Assembly: GCA_010672165.1 (NCBI GenBank) | Contig: JAAHHN010000053.1 | Span: 1-34,395, forward strand | DNA length: 34,395 nt | Direction: 5' to 3' | Source of the DNA: Spirulina sp. SIO3F2 | Lineage (GTDB): Bacteria > Cyanobacteriota > Cyanobacteriia > Cyanobacteriales > Spirulinaceae | In this document: positions 15,233-23,793 of the stretch, one piece after another | Numbering within the stretch: position 1 is the stretch's first letter | Layout of the letters: every line of letters starts with the position of its first letter | Made by a program: the position numbers and the translations under genes | The notes under the pieces: model-generated | The model's input: the letters and a program-made list of their open reading frames with translations, nothing else | What the model was told of the DNA's origin: nothing | Databases searched by the model: none

Positions 15233-16273
15233 TTACTTCTCTCCAAGTGAAGCTTGTATAGACTGAATTTCACCAATACTTATCTCATTGGAGCATTGTC
15301 TAAGCAAAAGAAATCTCTCTTCTAAAGCTCTTGCAACATTTTGGTTGTCATAATGGACGTAAGCACGAATATTTCTTCCATTGCATTGACCAGCTGACTC
15401 ACTTGAATTAGTCCCATCACTCACCAAAAAGCTTGTTGTATTTTCTCGTAGTTCTTTTGTGAGATCATGCTTATAGATCCAGTAAACTTTACATCCACCT
15501 TGGACTAAAGATTTTGATATCCTTAGTAGGCGATTTCTCGAAATCTTTTCATTGATCCCCAAGTCATCATCTTTGATTAATTTTGAATTAAAGATAAATA
15601 TCCTTTCTACCTTTCCATGTCGCTTAACCGCATCTAAATTTGCTTCAATATATTCTTTGGCAAATACTTTCGACCAAAAATCCGCAAGATATTCATCATT
15701 ATCAAAAGTAACTGCATATACGTGAGAATCTGAGCTACCGACTATTTCATGTAACCTTCGACTTCTCTCATATTCATCTCCATCAGTTACAACAAGTCCA
15801 CTAACCACTTCTGTTTCAAAACGTCTTAGAGTTTCTAGAATGCTCCGGTTTAAATTCTGAAAACTTTGAACTCTTTTACTTAAAAGTTTTCTGACCTCAA
15901 CAATTTTCAAAAAGACCTTCAAAAGATCCTCTTCTTGATGCACTTCTTTTTCTGATAAGAGTTGATTGTGGATCTCCATCAAAACAGCAAGTCTATCAGA
16001 ATGATTATTAATAGAAGTCACAACAGAATCAGAGCTTTCATTGACTTTTTTATCCAAGAAAATCGACTGCTTATTTATTTTTTGGTTCGTTTTGTGGATT
16101 ATTTCTTTGGATTCTTCTGATACCAGTAAATTAAGATTGAGTATAGCAAAAATAGCCATTACGCCAAGGCTGGTAACAAGGCTTAATTTTTTTTCGTCAT
16201 CAAGGAAGAGAACCCCGATTGCAATAAGCACAGAACAAAGAAGTATGACAAGCTTTCGTTTACCTTTCGACAT
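15233..16273 (-). CDS. Two-TM coiled-coil protein with possible PLD-like sensor domain
   Basis: This is a 346-residue protein of unknown function. It has two membrane helices at the N-terminus (about 8-24 and 31-51, separated by a short charged loop) and a long charged helical or coiled-coil region (about 52-165, KTNQKINKQSIFLDKKVNES onward). A mixed alpha/beta domain at about 165-340 follows. That domain contains SHVYAVTFDNDEYLADFW, KVERIFIFNSKLI, GGCKVYWIYKHDL, FLVSDGTNSS and RNIRAYVHYDN, an order that resembles catalytically inactive phospholipase-D-like domains. No HKD motif is present. The domain would face the cytoplasm, suggesting a membrane-anchored sensor. It is the first gene of the AT-rich three-gene minus cassette; its stop is 7 bases before the amidohydrolase-like ATG. 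Confidence 0.7.
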   Translation of the reverse strand: MSKGKRKLVILLCSVLIAIGVLFLDDEKKLSLVTSLGVMAIFAILNLNLLVSEESKEIIHKTNQKINKQSIFLDKKVNESSDSVVTSINNHSDRLAVLMEIHNQLLSEKEVHQEEDLLKVFLKIVEVRKLLSKRVQSFQNLNRSILETLRRFETEVVSGLVVTDGDEYERSRRLHEIVGSSDSHVYAVTFDNDEYLADFWSKVFAKEYIEANLDAVKRHGKVERIFIFNSKLIKDDDLGINEKISRNRLLRISKSLVQGGCKVYWIYKHDLTKELRENTTSFLVSDGTNSSESAGQCNGRNIRAYVHYDNQNVARALEERFLLLRQCSNEISIGEIQSIQASLGEK

Positions 16274-16383
16274 TTCTCTAGATAAGCTCCACTTAGTTAT
16301 TCATTGACTGATCAAATTTTACACAAATAACTTCTTTAGACTGGAAAGTTTCACAGATGTGTATCTATATTTGTAGGAACTAA

Positions 16384-17586
16384 TTATTCTGGGGCTTGTG
16401 TCGGCATCGCCTCATCAAACGTCTTCTCTGGAGCCTCATTGGCCTCCTCTTGCAGAATAATCGTTTCAATCTGCTCGGTTGCGGGTTTTGGCAACAAGGG
16501 ACGATTGGGATCAATAAAGGGTACAGCATCCGTCGCATCCAGTTGATTGACCCCCTCTTCTGTTACGGTCTGTCCTTGACTCACAAACACCACCAGCTTT
16601 AGGGGCTGCCCCACCTGCTGACTTAGGAAGCGCTGCACCTGACGCACTTGGTTGGGGGAAATATCCTCCTCGATATCGGCAGCCACCTGCACATTGAGGT
16701 AGACGATCGGCTGTTGGGCTCCCCAATCAATGCGGCTATCGACGAGGGTTACATCTTGCTGCCCGATTGTGAATGTGTTCCGAAGCAATTGACTGCGGAT
16801 AAAGTCTTCTACGCGGGCTTGACGCACCTGGGTCAAGAAATTCGCACCCAACGGCAGGAGTAACACCGCAACGGAAACCATCGCCCAAGTGACCGAATGG
16901 CTGACCTCGGTATAGCCCGCTAGAATGTAGACCGTCATGCAGGCCAAAATAATCCCCAATAAATTGGTGAGGTAAAGTAAAAACGCCTGCTGGCTAAAAT
17001 GTCCAAACCCCGGGGTCACAAACGTCCGAGAGAGGGCTAAACCCACCACACACAGGGGCGGCATCAGAGCCACTGCGATCGCTGTTCCTGCTAGGGCATC
17101 ACTAACCCCTTCCCGGATTTTGGCAAAGCCGCTAATGCCCCCCGCTGCGATCGCAATTCCCAGATCCACCAAATTGGGTTGAACGCGAGATTGAAACTCC
17201 GAACCAAAGGAGGGAATCGGTGTTACCGAACCAATTAAACAAGAGAGGGCAATGGCAATCACCGTGCCACCAAAGATCGAGAAAAACGCCCGCCGAAACA
17301 GATTGAGATCCCCTTCGAGGGCGGCAAAGGCCAGGGCACGCAAGGGCATCATCAGCGGTGCAATCAGCATCGCGCCAATAATGACCGCCGTGCTGTTGGC
17401 GATGAGACCAAACGTGGCGATCGCGCAGGAACTAATGATAAAGACAACATAATTGGTGTTCCAAGTAGCATCACAGGTCAGCTCATAATGCAACTGCTGA
17501 CCCCGCTGCTCAGACACCGGATTGGGTAAGATGCGGCGCACAATGGGGCGCACAAGCTGCCAATAATACCGAAGCTGCGATCGCAT
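16384..17586 (-). CDS. DUF389 family membrane protein
   Basis: This is a 400-residue integral membrane protein of the DUF389 family (TIGR00341-type), widespread in cyanobacteria and of unknown transport function. About six hydrophobic helices lie between residues 50 and 240. The characteristic stretch STAVIIGAMLIAPLMMPLRA is near 65-84, and GTAIAVALMPPLCVVGLALS is near 166-185. A soluble tail of about 150 residues follows (LVDSRIDWGAQQPIVYLNVQV, then an acidic Glu-rich end). The frame allows a TTG at 17607; I chose the ATG at 17586 because the sequence from there starts like family members. It is divergent from the pentapeptide gene, and the 75 bases between them must hold both promoters. Confidence 0.88.
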   Translation of the reverse strand: MRSQLRYYWQLVRPIVRRILPNPVSEQRGQQLHYELTCDATWNTNYVVFIISSCAIATFGLIANSTAVIIGAMLIAPLMMPLRALAFAALEGDLNLFRRAFFSIFGGTVIAIALSCLIGSVTPIPSFGSEFQSRVQPNLVDLGIAIAAGGISGFAKIREGVSDALAGTAIAVALMPPLCVVGLALSRTFVTPGFGHFSQQAFLLYLTNLLGIILACMTVYILAGYTEVSHSVTWAMVSVAVLLLPLGANFLTQVRQARVEDFIRSQLLRNTFTIGQQDVTLVDSRIDWGAQQPIVYLNVQVAADIEEDISPNQVRQVQRFLSQQVGQPLKLVVFVSQGQTVTEEGVNQLDATDAVPFIDPNRPLLPKPATEQIETIILQEEANEAPEKTFDEAMPTQAPE

Positions 17587-17661
17587 GGGCGATACCCTAA
17601 TGAGCAAAACAACGCTTCAATCATATACTTTAAACAAATTCCCTTCCGGTCTCGTCCTGCT

Positions 17662-18504
17662 ATGAATTGCCAAGATTTCTTACAAGCCTATCGTGCGGGT
17701 GAGCGGGACTTCTGTGAACAGGATCTCACTGCGATTGATCTACGCCAAGCGGATATCCCGGACTTGCTGCTGATGGATGCTGATTTAACAGCAGTTCAAT
17801 GCCAAGGGGCCAACCTCAAAGGCAGTAACTTTAGTGGAGCTTGGCTCTCTAATGCCAACTTTGAAGCCGCCCAATTGCATGGCAGCGACTTTAGTCTGGC
17901 GGATTTGCAAGGGGCCAACCTTAGTTATGCCCAGCTCAATCTCGCTAGCCTACCGGGCGTGGATTTACGCGAGAGTGAACTCATTGTGGCCCATTGTGGG
18001 GGCTGCGATTTGGGGGGAGCTAACTTGCAAGGGGCGCTTTTGATTGGCTCCCGTTTGATGGGGGTGAATCTGTATGGTGCAGATTTGGCTCAAGCTAATC
18101 TTAGCCGAACCTATCTCTACGATGCTGATTTGCGTGGGGCTAACTTTGACGAAACCAGATTGGGGGGCTGTCTCTACAATTGTCAAACCCAATTTCCTGC
18201 TACATTTGACCCCGCCGCCCATAATGCCTACCTTATTGCACCCGAGGTACAGCTCCCCAAGACTATCCTCAGCGGTATGTATCTGGCCAATGTAGATTTG
18301 CAAGGCGCGAATTTGCAGGCCGCCAATCTCCAATGGGCTAACCTCAGCGGTTCTAATTTTGAAAACGCGGATTTGCAGGGCGCAGATCTCAGCTATGCAA
18401 ACCTGTGTGGGGCGAATCTAAAGTCCGCTAATCTACAAGATGTGCAGCTAAAAGAAGCAATCTTGGTAGGGGCTATCCTACCCGATGGAACCGTACATCG
18501 GTAA
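17662..18504 (+). CDS. Pentapeptide repeat protein
   Basis: This is a 280-residue protein built largely from A(D/N)LXX pentapeptides, which fold into a right-handed quadrilateral beta helix. An N-terminal non-repeat lead (MNCQDFLQAYRAGERDF) precedes a first block at about 25-180 (units such as ANLKG SNFSG, ADLQG ANLSY, ANLQG ALLIG). About 30 non-repeat residues follow (CQTQFPATFDPAAHNAYLIA), then a second block at about 212-270 (VDLQG ANLQA ANLQW ANLSG). The non-repeat loop with its 'FDP..A' sequence is typical of cyanobacterial members. There is no signal peptide, so it is cytoplasmic. Such proteins are very numerous in cyanobacteria, and most have no assigned role. The upstream region is shared with the DUF389 gene. 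Confidence 0.92.
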   Translation: MNCQDFLQAYRAGERDFCEQDLTAIDLRQADIPDLLLMDADLTAVQCQGANLKGSNFSGAWLSNANFEAAQLHGSDFSLADLQGANLSYAQLNLASLPGVDLRESELIVAHCGGCDLGGANLQGALLIGSRLMGVNLYGADLAQANLSRTYLYDADLRGANFDETRLGGCLYNCQTQFPATFDPAAHNAYLIAPEVQLPKTILSGMYLANVDLQGANLQAANLQWANLSGSNFENADLQGADLSYANLCGANLKSANLQDVQLKEAILVGAILPDGTVHR

Positions 18505-18534
18505 AGAATCGTCTATGATGACTGTTCAGGAGTC

Positions 18535-18594
18535 CTAGGGGCTATTAATCCACTCAATTTCGAGGCATTGCTGAACCGGGTTTACAGCCCCTAG
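18535..18594. promoter_or_regulatory. Inverted repeat between pentapeptide and permease genes
   Basis: CTAGGGGCT at 18535-18543 has its exact reverse complement AGCCCCTAG at 18586-18594, with 42 bases between. It could be a long-loop RNA structure ending the pentapeptide transcript or a control element in the leader of the permease gene. No U-run follows, so a simple intrinsic terminator is unlikely. Confidence 0.35.
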
Positions 18595-18680
18595 TCAATT
18601 GGTTGGATCGGGCGTGTTATCGCTTGTCCTTCAATGATTTTCCGAACACCTTGATGACCAGCCCTGGGGCAAATTTCTGC

Positions 18681-19694
18681 ATGATCAACCAACTGTACAA
18701 TGCCTTTACCCTCTTTATGAGTTTATTGGTCGAGGCGCTGCCCTTTTTGCTCTTGGGGGTTTTCCTGTCCAGCGCGTTGCTCCTGTTTGTGAATGAGCAG
18801 CGTTTGGTGGAGCGGATGCCCAGTAACCCGATTTTGGGGGCATTTGTGGGCAGTTGTGTGGGTTTTTTATTTCCGGTGTGTGAATGTGGCAATGTCCCTG
18901 TGGCTCGGCGATTGCTGACCAAAGGCGCACCCACAGCGGTGGCAATTGGTTTTCTTTTGGCCGCACCGACGATCAACCCAGTGGTGATTTGGGCGACTTG
19001 GGTGGCATTTCGGGGACAGCCCGAGATGGTGGTTGGCCGGGTGATTTGTTCTTTGATTATTGCGACAACTATCGGCTGGATTTTTAGCTTCCAAAAAGAT
19101 CCCCAACCGATGATGCATCCCGATTTAGCCCAACGGATGCTCTATCGCATCCAACGGACAGCAGCTCCAGAACAGCCAACCTTACTGCAATCGGGAACTT
19201 ACCTATTGGGGGAGGGTAACTCACCACTGCGGCTAGAGGAAGCGGCAGATACAGTCCGCCAACCTCAACGAACCCAAAAGTTTTGGTCTATGGAGAGTTT
19301 GGGGCAGTTTGTGGAGAATACGCTCCAGGAGCTGCGAGAGTTGGGGGGCATGTTGGTGCTGGGGAGCGCGATCGCGGCCGCGATCCAAGTTCTAGCCCCC
19401 CGTGAGCTGGTTTTGAGCCTCGGTCAAGGCCCGGTGACTTCGATTTTGGCGATGATGTTGTTGGCGGCGATCGTCTCGATTTGCTCTACCGTGGATGCGT
19501 TTTTTGTCCTGGCTTTTGCCTCCACATTCACCACGGGATCACTCCTCGCCTTTATGGTTTTTGGCCCGATGATCGACCTTAAGGCGATGGGCTTGATGTT
19601 CTCGATCTTTAAGCCTCGGGTGGTGTTTTATTTGTTTTTGATTGCGGGTCAACTCACGTTATTGTTGACGCTTTCGTATACTTATTTTCTTTGA
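18681..19694 (+). CDS. ArsP/YraQ-type permease (DUF318)
   Basis: This is a 337-residue membrane protein of the predicted permease family that includes ArsP. The hallmark is FPVCECGNVPVARRLLTKGAP, with two Cys residues in a membrane-embedded motif, followed by IGFLLAAPTINPVVIWATWVAF. About four N-terminal helices, a soluble central loop (FQKDPQPMMHPDLAQRMLYR onward) and about four C-terminal helices (from LGGMLVLGSAIAAAIQVL) match the family. ArsP members export organoarsenicals; others have unknown substrates, and I cannot assign one here. The frame opens with TTG at 18603, and in-frame ATGs occur at 18654 and 18681. I chose 18681 because homologues start shortly before the first helix (LYNAFTLFMSLLVEALPF). 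It stands alone, with no ArsR-type regulator adjacent. Confidence 0.88.
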   Translation: MINQLYNAFTLFMSLLVEALPFLLLGVFLSSALLLFVNEQRLVERMPSNPILGAFVGSCVGFLFPVCECGNVPVARRLLTKGAPTAVAIGFLLAAPTINPVVIWATWVAFRGQPEMVVGRVICSLIIATTIGWIFSFQKDPQPMMHPDLAQRMLYRIQRTAAPEQPTLLQSGTYLLGEGNSPLRLEEAADTVRQPQRTQKFWSMESLGQFVENTLQELRELGGMLVLGSAIAAAIQVLAPRELVLSLGQGPVTSILAMMLLAAIVSICSTVDAFFVLAFASTFTTGSLLAFMVFGPMIDLKAMGLMFSIFKPRVVFYLFLIAGQLTLLLTLSYTYFL

Positions 19695-19801
19695 GCCGAT
19701 CAGCAAAGATGAAAGTGATCGCGCTTGACCAACTGTTCGGACATCGCCCATCGAAATAGCACAGCGCTAGAATAACTGTACGAGTTCAGCAGCAAGCAGC
19801 G

Positions 19802-20200
19802 ATGGAAACAGTTACTGTTCAGGCACAACTCAACCGTGAGTCTTTGTTGCAAGCGGTCAGCCAGTTGTCGAGTGAAGAATTTGAAAAGTTTTTTAAGGAG
19901 GTACTCACCCTCCGTGCTCGGCAGCAAGCCCATTGTTTGCCGACGGCTGAAGTTGAGTTGATTAAAACGATCAACCAAACCTTATCTGAACCTGAGCAGG
20001 CTGAGTATCAAGTTTTGCTCAAAAAGCGTCAGGCTGAGACTTTGACGGAAGTTGAATATCAGATGCTGGTTAACTTGAGCGATCGCCTTGATGAACTCCA
20101 TGCTCAACGAATGAGTGCTCTTGCCAAACTGGGTCAAGTTCGCCAAAAGTCTCTCCCTGAGATGATGGCAGCATTTGGGATTCCAGTCTCAAAATCATGA
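19802..20200 (+). CDS. Conserved small cyanobacterial protein of unknown function
   Basis: This 132-residue, mostly helical and charged protein starts METVTVQAQLNRESLLQAV and contains SQLSSEEFEKFFKEVLTLRAR. It resembles short cyanobacterial proteins that often sit before small nuclease or toxin-like genes, but I cannot name a family. There is no membrane segment. The C-terminus (LPEMMAAFGIPVSKS) overlaps the next gene by the four bases ATGA (20197-20200), so the two are translationally coupled. The partner is a UPF0158 protein. Together they look like a two-gene unit, possibly toxin-antitoxin-like; that is only suggested by size and coupling. Confidence 0.8.
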   Translation: METVTVQAQLNRESLLQAVSQLSSEEFEKFFKEVLTLRARQQAHCLPTAEVELIKTINQTLSEPEQAEYQVLLKKRQAETLTEVEYQMLVNLSDRLDELHAQRMSALAKLGQVRQKSLPEMMAAFGIPVSKS

Positions 20201-20625
20201 AAAAAATCCCTGTTGACCTAGAAGATCTCCAAATGGCGTTTGAGACTGCCTTTGATGAGGTGCAGCAATTCCTTGACAAAGAAACAGGGAAGGTTCTATT
20301 TCACTCTGAGGACATGCCAATGGAGATGATGCCTGAAGATGAAGACTGGGAAGCGGATGAGGCTTTTATGGCACGATATCTGCTGATTCCTCAAGATGAT
20401 TCTTGGGAGGGCTATGCTGACATGGAGGCTTTTATTGACACCGTAACTGATCCGATCTTGCAAGATAAATTAGCGATCGCGATCGATGGTTCAGGTGCGT
20501 TTCGGCGTTTTAAAAATGTTTTGCTCGGTGAACCAGAACGGGAGCGTTGGTTTCAGTTTAAAAACGAGCGGGTTCAACGGCGTGTTGTGGAATGGTTGGC
20601 ATTGGAGGGGTTTGAACCTGCCTAG
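20197..20625 (+). CDS. UPF0158 family protein
   Basis: This is a 142-residue acidic protein. It carries the UPF0158 pattern: VDLEDLQMAFETAF at the start, FLDKETGKVLF near 26-36, RYLLIPQDDSWEGYADMEAFIDTV near 66-89, and AIDGSGAFRRFKNVLLGEPERERWFQF near 100-126. The function of the family is unknown. Its start codon overlaps the stop of the preceding gene (ATGA), so the two proteins are likely made together. Confidence 0.85.
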   Translation: MKKIPVDLEDLQMAFETAFDEVQQFLDKETGKVLFHSEDMPMEMMPEDEDWEADEAFMARYLLIPQDDSWEGYADMEAFIDTVTDPILQDKLAIAIDGSGAFRRFKNVLLGEPERERWFQFKNERVQRRVVEWLALEGFEPA

Positions 20626-20667
20626 ATGAAAACGATAACCTTCTTATTCGTTATGTAAAAATCCTAG

Positions 20668-20740
20668 TTCGGTGTGTTACAGCAGAATTTAAAATAACAG
20701 TAATAAGTAGACCCCTCTGTCCGCCTAATGCACCCTACAA
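20668..20740. repeat. Second copy of the GGTGCGTTA/TAATGCACC dispersed repeat
   Basis: GGTGTGTTA at 20671-20679 and TAATGCACC at 20726-20734, followed by CTAC, form an imperfect inverted pair about 50 bases apart in the gap before the cyclase gene. They match the units at 1311-1490. It looks like a decayed non-coding palindromic element. The gap (20626-20815) holds no gene. Confidence 0.4.
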
Positions 20741-20815
20741 AAACAGCGATTGCACTGTGTGCATGAATTAGGGCAAGGTTAAGCACATCAATAGAGAAAC
20801 TGTTTTAGCCAATTG

Positions 20816-22861
20816 ATGGCCATGAAAAAATCAGGGATGTCACGGAAGCTCTGGACCCAAATTACTCAAGTCAGAACTATTGGACTACTCTCACTAGGAA
20901 TTGCTGCCGCCACAATTGCCCTTGAGCATTGGGAATTTTTCAATCTGATTGAGTGGCAAGTACGAGATCAATGGGTGAGAAGTCACACATCCAACGAAGT
21001 TGAAAAAGACATCGTTATTGTTACGATCGATGAACCAGACCTTCAAGAAATAGGTGTTTGGCCAATCCCCGACCAGATTTTAGCAAAACTACTGCGTACA
21101 ATCAGTGCGCAGAATCCAAGTGTGATTGGAATGGGGATTTTTCGAGATCTTCCTGTAGAACCAAGGCATCAGGAACTCTTAGAAGTTTATGAAACAACCC
21201 CTAACTTAATTGGTATTGAGAGAAGCTTTAGCAGCAGCCGTGTTGATCCACCTCCTGTTCTTAAAGATAAATCACAAGTTGGATTTGTGGGTTTTCCTGT
21301 CGATTCAGATAAAAAAATTCGTCGAGCTTTTCTCTATGCAGTGGAGGAACATGGAACCACTAAGTTCAGTTTTGGTTTTAAGCTAGCTTGGGAACATCTG
21401 TTCAAAAAATATGGTATTGAGCCTGAGCTTCTCTCTGAAGATAGAGGGGATGTTGGTTTGGGAAAAGGCCGCTTTATTCCTCTGAATAGAGATATAGCAG
21501 GTTCTGATACTAGAGGATTCCAATTTTTAATCAATTGGTGGGGCACAACCAATAGCTACATGCAAGTTTCTATGCGAGACGTACTGGCTAATCGTACTGA
21601 ACCTGAACTATTTAGCAATTGCATTGTTATTATTGGCTCAGTTGCACCCAGTCTTCAGGATTTTCACATAACCCCCTACCCAGAACAACTATCAGGTGCA
21701 ATCGTTTACGCCAATACTGTGAGTCATCTTCTACATGGTGCTTTAGAGGGTCGCTCTAGTCTCAAAGTATTCAAGTTACAAGTTCAATGGACTTGGATTA
21801 TTGTCTGGACAGTGATTGGGACAGCAGGAAGTTGGATGATTGCCCAAAGACAAGTGACAGGCAATGAACTAAGTCTGATTTTACCTGCTCCGTTTCTAGC
21901 GCTAGGTATATTAATTGGCTTAAGCTACATCGCCTGGCCAATGGGTTATGTTATTCCCACTGCCGCTCCTGGATTTGCACTAATCATTGGTGTTGTACTA
22001 GCAACCAACAGCTATCAACGTCATAGTCTTAAAATTCTCAACGAAGCCTATGAACGGTTTGTCCCTGGTCAATTTCTAGGTTTTCTTGACCGGAACAGCA
22101 TTGTAGAAGTGGGACTGGGCGATCAGGTTGAGCGAGAAATGACCGTGCTCTTTTCCGATATCCGGGATTTCACCACGATTTCAGAACAGATGACTCCAGC
22201 AGAGAACTTTGCATTTATTAATGAATATCTAAGTCGGATGGAACCGTTGATCAAAAAACATAGCGGTTTTATCGACAAATATATTGGTGATGCCATTATG
22301 GCACTCTTCTCAGAATCTGCTGATGCTGCTGTCCAAGGATCATTGGCGATGTTGAATGAGCTAGAAATTTATAACCAAACTCGACGAGATAGGGGACTTA
22401 AACCCTTACGAATTGGAATTGGTCTGCATACAGGATTGCTGATGTTAGGGACGGTCGGTGGCTTAGATCGAATGGACAGCACTGCAATTGGTGATTCTGT
22501 AAATCTCTCTTCACGGGTTGAAGGGTTGACCAAAAACTATGGTGTGTCTTTGCTTATTACCCATAAAACCCTGTCAAGACTCAATAATCCGCTGGACTAC
22601 GATATGCGCTTTATTGAACAGGTGCGTGCTAAAGGGAAAGCTAAAGCTGTTGCGTTATTTGAAGTTTTCTCCGCAGATCCATCAGATTTACGGGAGGCTA
22701 AACGAATGACTAAAGTAAACTTTGAACAAGGGGTTTTGTATTACTATCAGCAGGCATTTGAAACCGCAAGCTGTTGTTTTCAGGACTGTCTTGATGCACA
22801 TTCTGGCGATCGTGCTGCTCAAAGCTATCTAAAGCGCTGCCAGGAGCATATTCTAGATTGA
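20816..22861 (+). CDS. CHASE2-domain adenylate cyclase
   Basis: This is a membrane-bound class III cyclase of 681 residues (numbering below from the TTG at 20813). A first helix at 22-38 leads to an extracytoplasmic CHASE2 sensor (about 45-310, with VIVTIDEPDLQEIG near 68-81). Three helices follow (about 325-343, 355-372, 378-397). The cyclase domain at about 438-620 has metal-binding Asp449 (LFSDIRDFT) and Asp493 (YIGDAIMALF), base-recognition Lys489 and Thr557 (RMDSTAIGD), and transition-state Asn564 and Arg568 (VNLSSR). These are the residues of an ATP-using, cAMP-making enzyme. The last 60 residues look like a short TPR-like helical pair (NFEQGVLYYYQQAFETA). The start could be ATG 20816 or ATG 20822. 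The stimulus is unknown. It is a stand-alone gene. Confidence 0.92.
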   Translation: MAMKKSGMSRKLWTQITQVRTIGLLSLGIAAATIALEHWEFFNLIEWQVRDQWVRSHTSNEVEKDIVIVTIDEPDLQEIGVWPIPDQILAKLLRTISAQNPSVIGMGIFRDLPVEPRHQELLEVYETTPNLIGIERSFSSSRVDPPPVLKDKSQVGFVGFPVDSDKKIRRAFLYAVEEHGTTKFSFGFKLAWEHLFKKYGIEPELLSEDRGDVGLGKGRFIPLNRDIAGSDTRGFQFLINWWGTTNSYMQVSMRDVLANRTEPELFSNCIVIIGSVAPSLQDFHITPYPEQLSGAIVYANTVSHLLHGALEGRSSLKVFKLQVQWTWIIVWTVIGTAGSWMIAQRQVTGNELSLILPAPFLALGILIGLSYIAWPMGYVIPTAAPGFALIIGVVLATNSYQRHSLKILNEAYERFVPGQFLGFLDRNSIVEVGLGDQVEREMTVLFSDIRDFTTISEQMTPAENFAFINEYLSRMEPLIKKHSGFIDKYIGDAIMALFSESADAAVQGSLAMLNELEIYNQTRRDRGLKPLRIGIGLHTGLLMLGTVGGLDRMDSTAIGDSVNLSSRVEGLTKNYGVSLLITHKTLSRLNNPLDYDMRFIEQVRAKGKAKAVALFEVFSADPSDLREAKRMTKVNFEQGVLYYYQQAFETASCCFQDCLDAHSGDRAAQSYLKRCQEHILD

Positions 22862-23049
22862 ATAGTTTAGGGTTGGCATTGAGCACCTAATGAGAATTTT
22901 AGGAACTTCACACTCCTCACTAATCAAATCATGTTGAGTCACTATACAAAAAATAATGATAAGGCTCAACTTAATCCCGCTTATAAAAAATCTGTTAAAT
23001 GTTGACTGAGAGCTGAGAAAAATGCTTAGCCATGAGAGTACAAATATCA

Positions 23050-23682
23050 TTAGGCAGCGATCGCCACATTCTGACCCAACTGCGCCAAAATCGTCGCCAC
23101 TGTATACAACTCATTCCCCAGATTCAGCAACGAAAACGGTCGAGACATAGCATATTGCGGCGACTCTTCCTTAACTAACTTCAATAATAAAAACTCATCT
23201 CCATTCGTCGCCAAACCAAACAGTGCTGACTGAGTTGGCGGACTGGCCAACATATAAAACAACATCTGGGGTAGCGCCGCCCGCACACTCAAATGACTAT
23301 TTTTCGACTCCACTGCCACCACCCACAACGACTCATTGAGCACTAATATATCCAGTCGGCCGCGAATTTTCTCGTCCCCTACCTCCAATGCTAATTCCAC
23401 CTGATGTTCAGCCACGGGTCGAAACGGCCGTTGATAAAACCCCGCAACCGAAAGGAGCGGCGAGAGCACCACCAGCTTGACGATCTCTTCATGGAGAGTA
23501 CCCTTAGCAAGGTATAAAAAATCCCGTTGGGCGCGATCGAGAAGCCACCGCTCCTCCGTGGGTAATTCTGCCGCTGTAATTTGCCATTCAGTAAAAAAGG
23601 CAGCGTCATAAATTTGTTGCAAGCCAAAACGTTGCTCAACCTCAAGCAGATTTAGGGTATGGGCAGGAATGATAGTAGCCAT
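23050..23682 (-). CDS. PD-(D/E)xK nuclease-like protein (HsdR N-terminal type)
   Basis: This 210-residue soluble protein looks like a stand-alone restriction-endonuclease fold. EEIVKLVVLSPLLSVAGF at residues 65-82 resembles the first helix and strand of HsdR N-terminal domains. RLDILVLNESLWVVAVESK at 109-127 gives the PD-(D/E)xK triad Asp111, Glu125, Lys127. The following helix (ALPQMLFYMLAS) fits too. No helicase or specificity subunit is adjacent. Proteins of this kind are common in cyanobacteria, and their targets are not known. The frame extends to a TTG at 23694; the ATG at 23682 is preferred. Confidence 0.78.
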   Translation of the reverse strand: MATIIPAHTLNLLEVEQRFGLQQIYDAAFFTEWQITAAELPTEERWLLDRAQRDFLYLAKGTLHEEIVKLVVLSPLLSVAGFYQRPFRPVAEHQVELALEVGDEKIRGRLDILVLNESLWVVAVESKNSHLSVRAALPQMLFYMLASPPTQSALFGLATNGDEFLLLKLVKEESPQYAMSRPFSLLNLGNELYTVATILAQLGQNVAIAA

Positions 23683-23793
23683 CAGGGATGACAACAGATT
23701 GACGACTTGTTCATTTTAACAAGGATGCGAGAGGGCGGCCCCGCTGGATCAGACAATAGAGCAACATTGTTTTAGCATTGCTCTTTCATATTT

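Noticed and set aside
22853-23050. 65-codon minus-strand hydrophobic frame
   Set aside because: It fills the AT-rich gap between the cyclase and nuclease genes and overlaps the cyclase end; the hydrophobicity follows from T-rich sequence.
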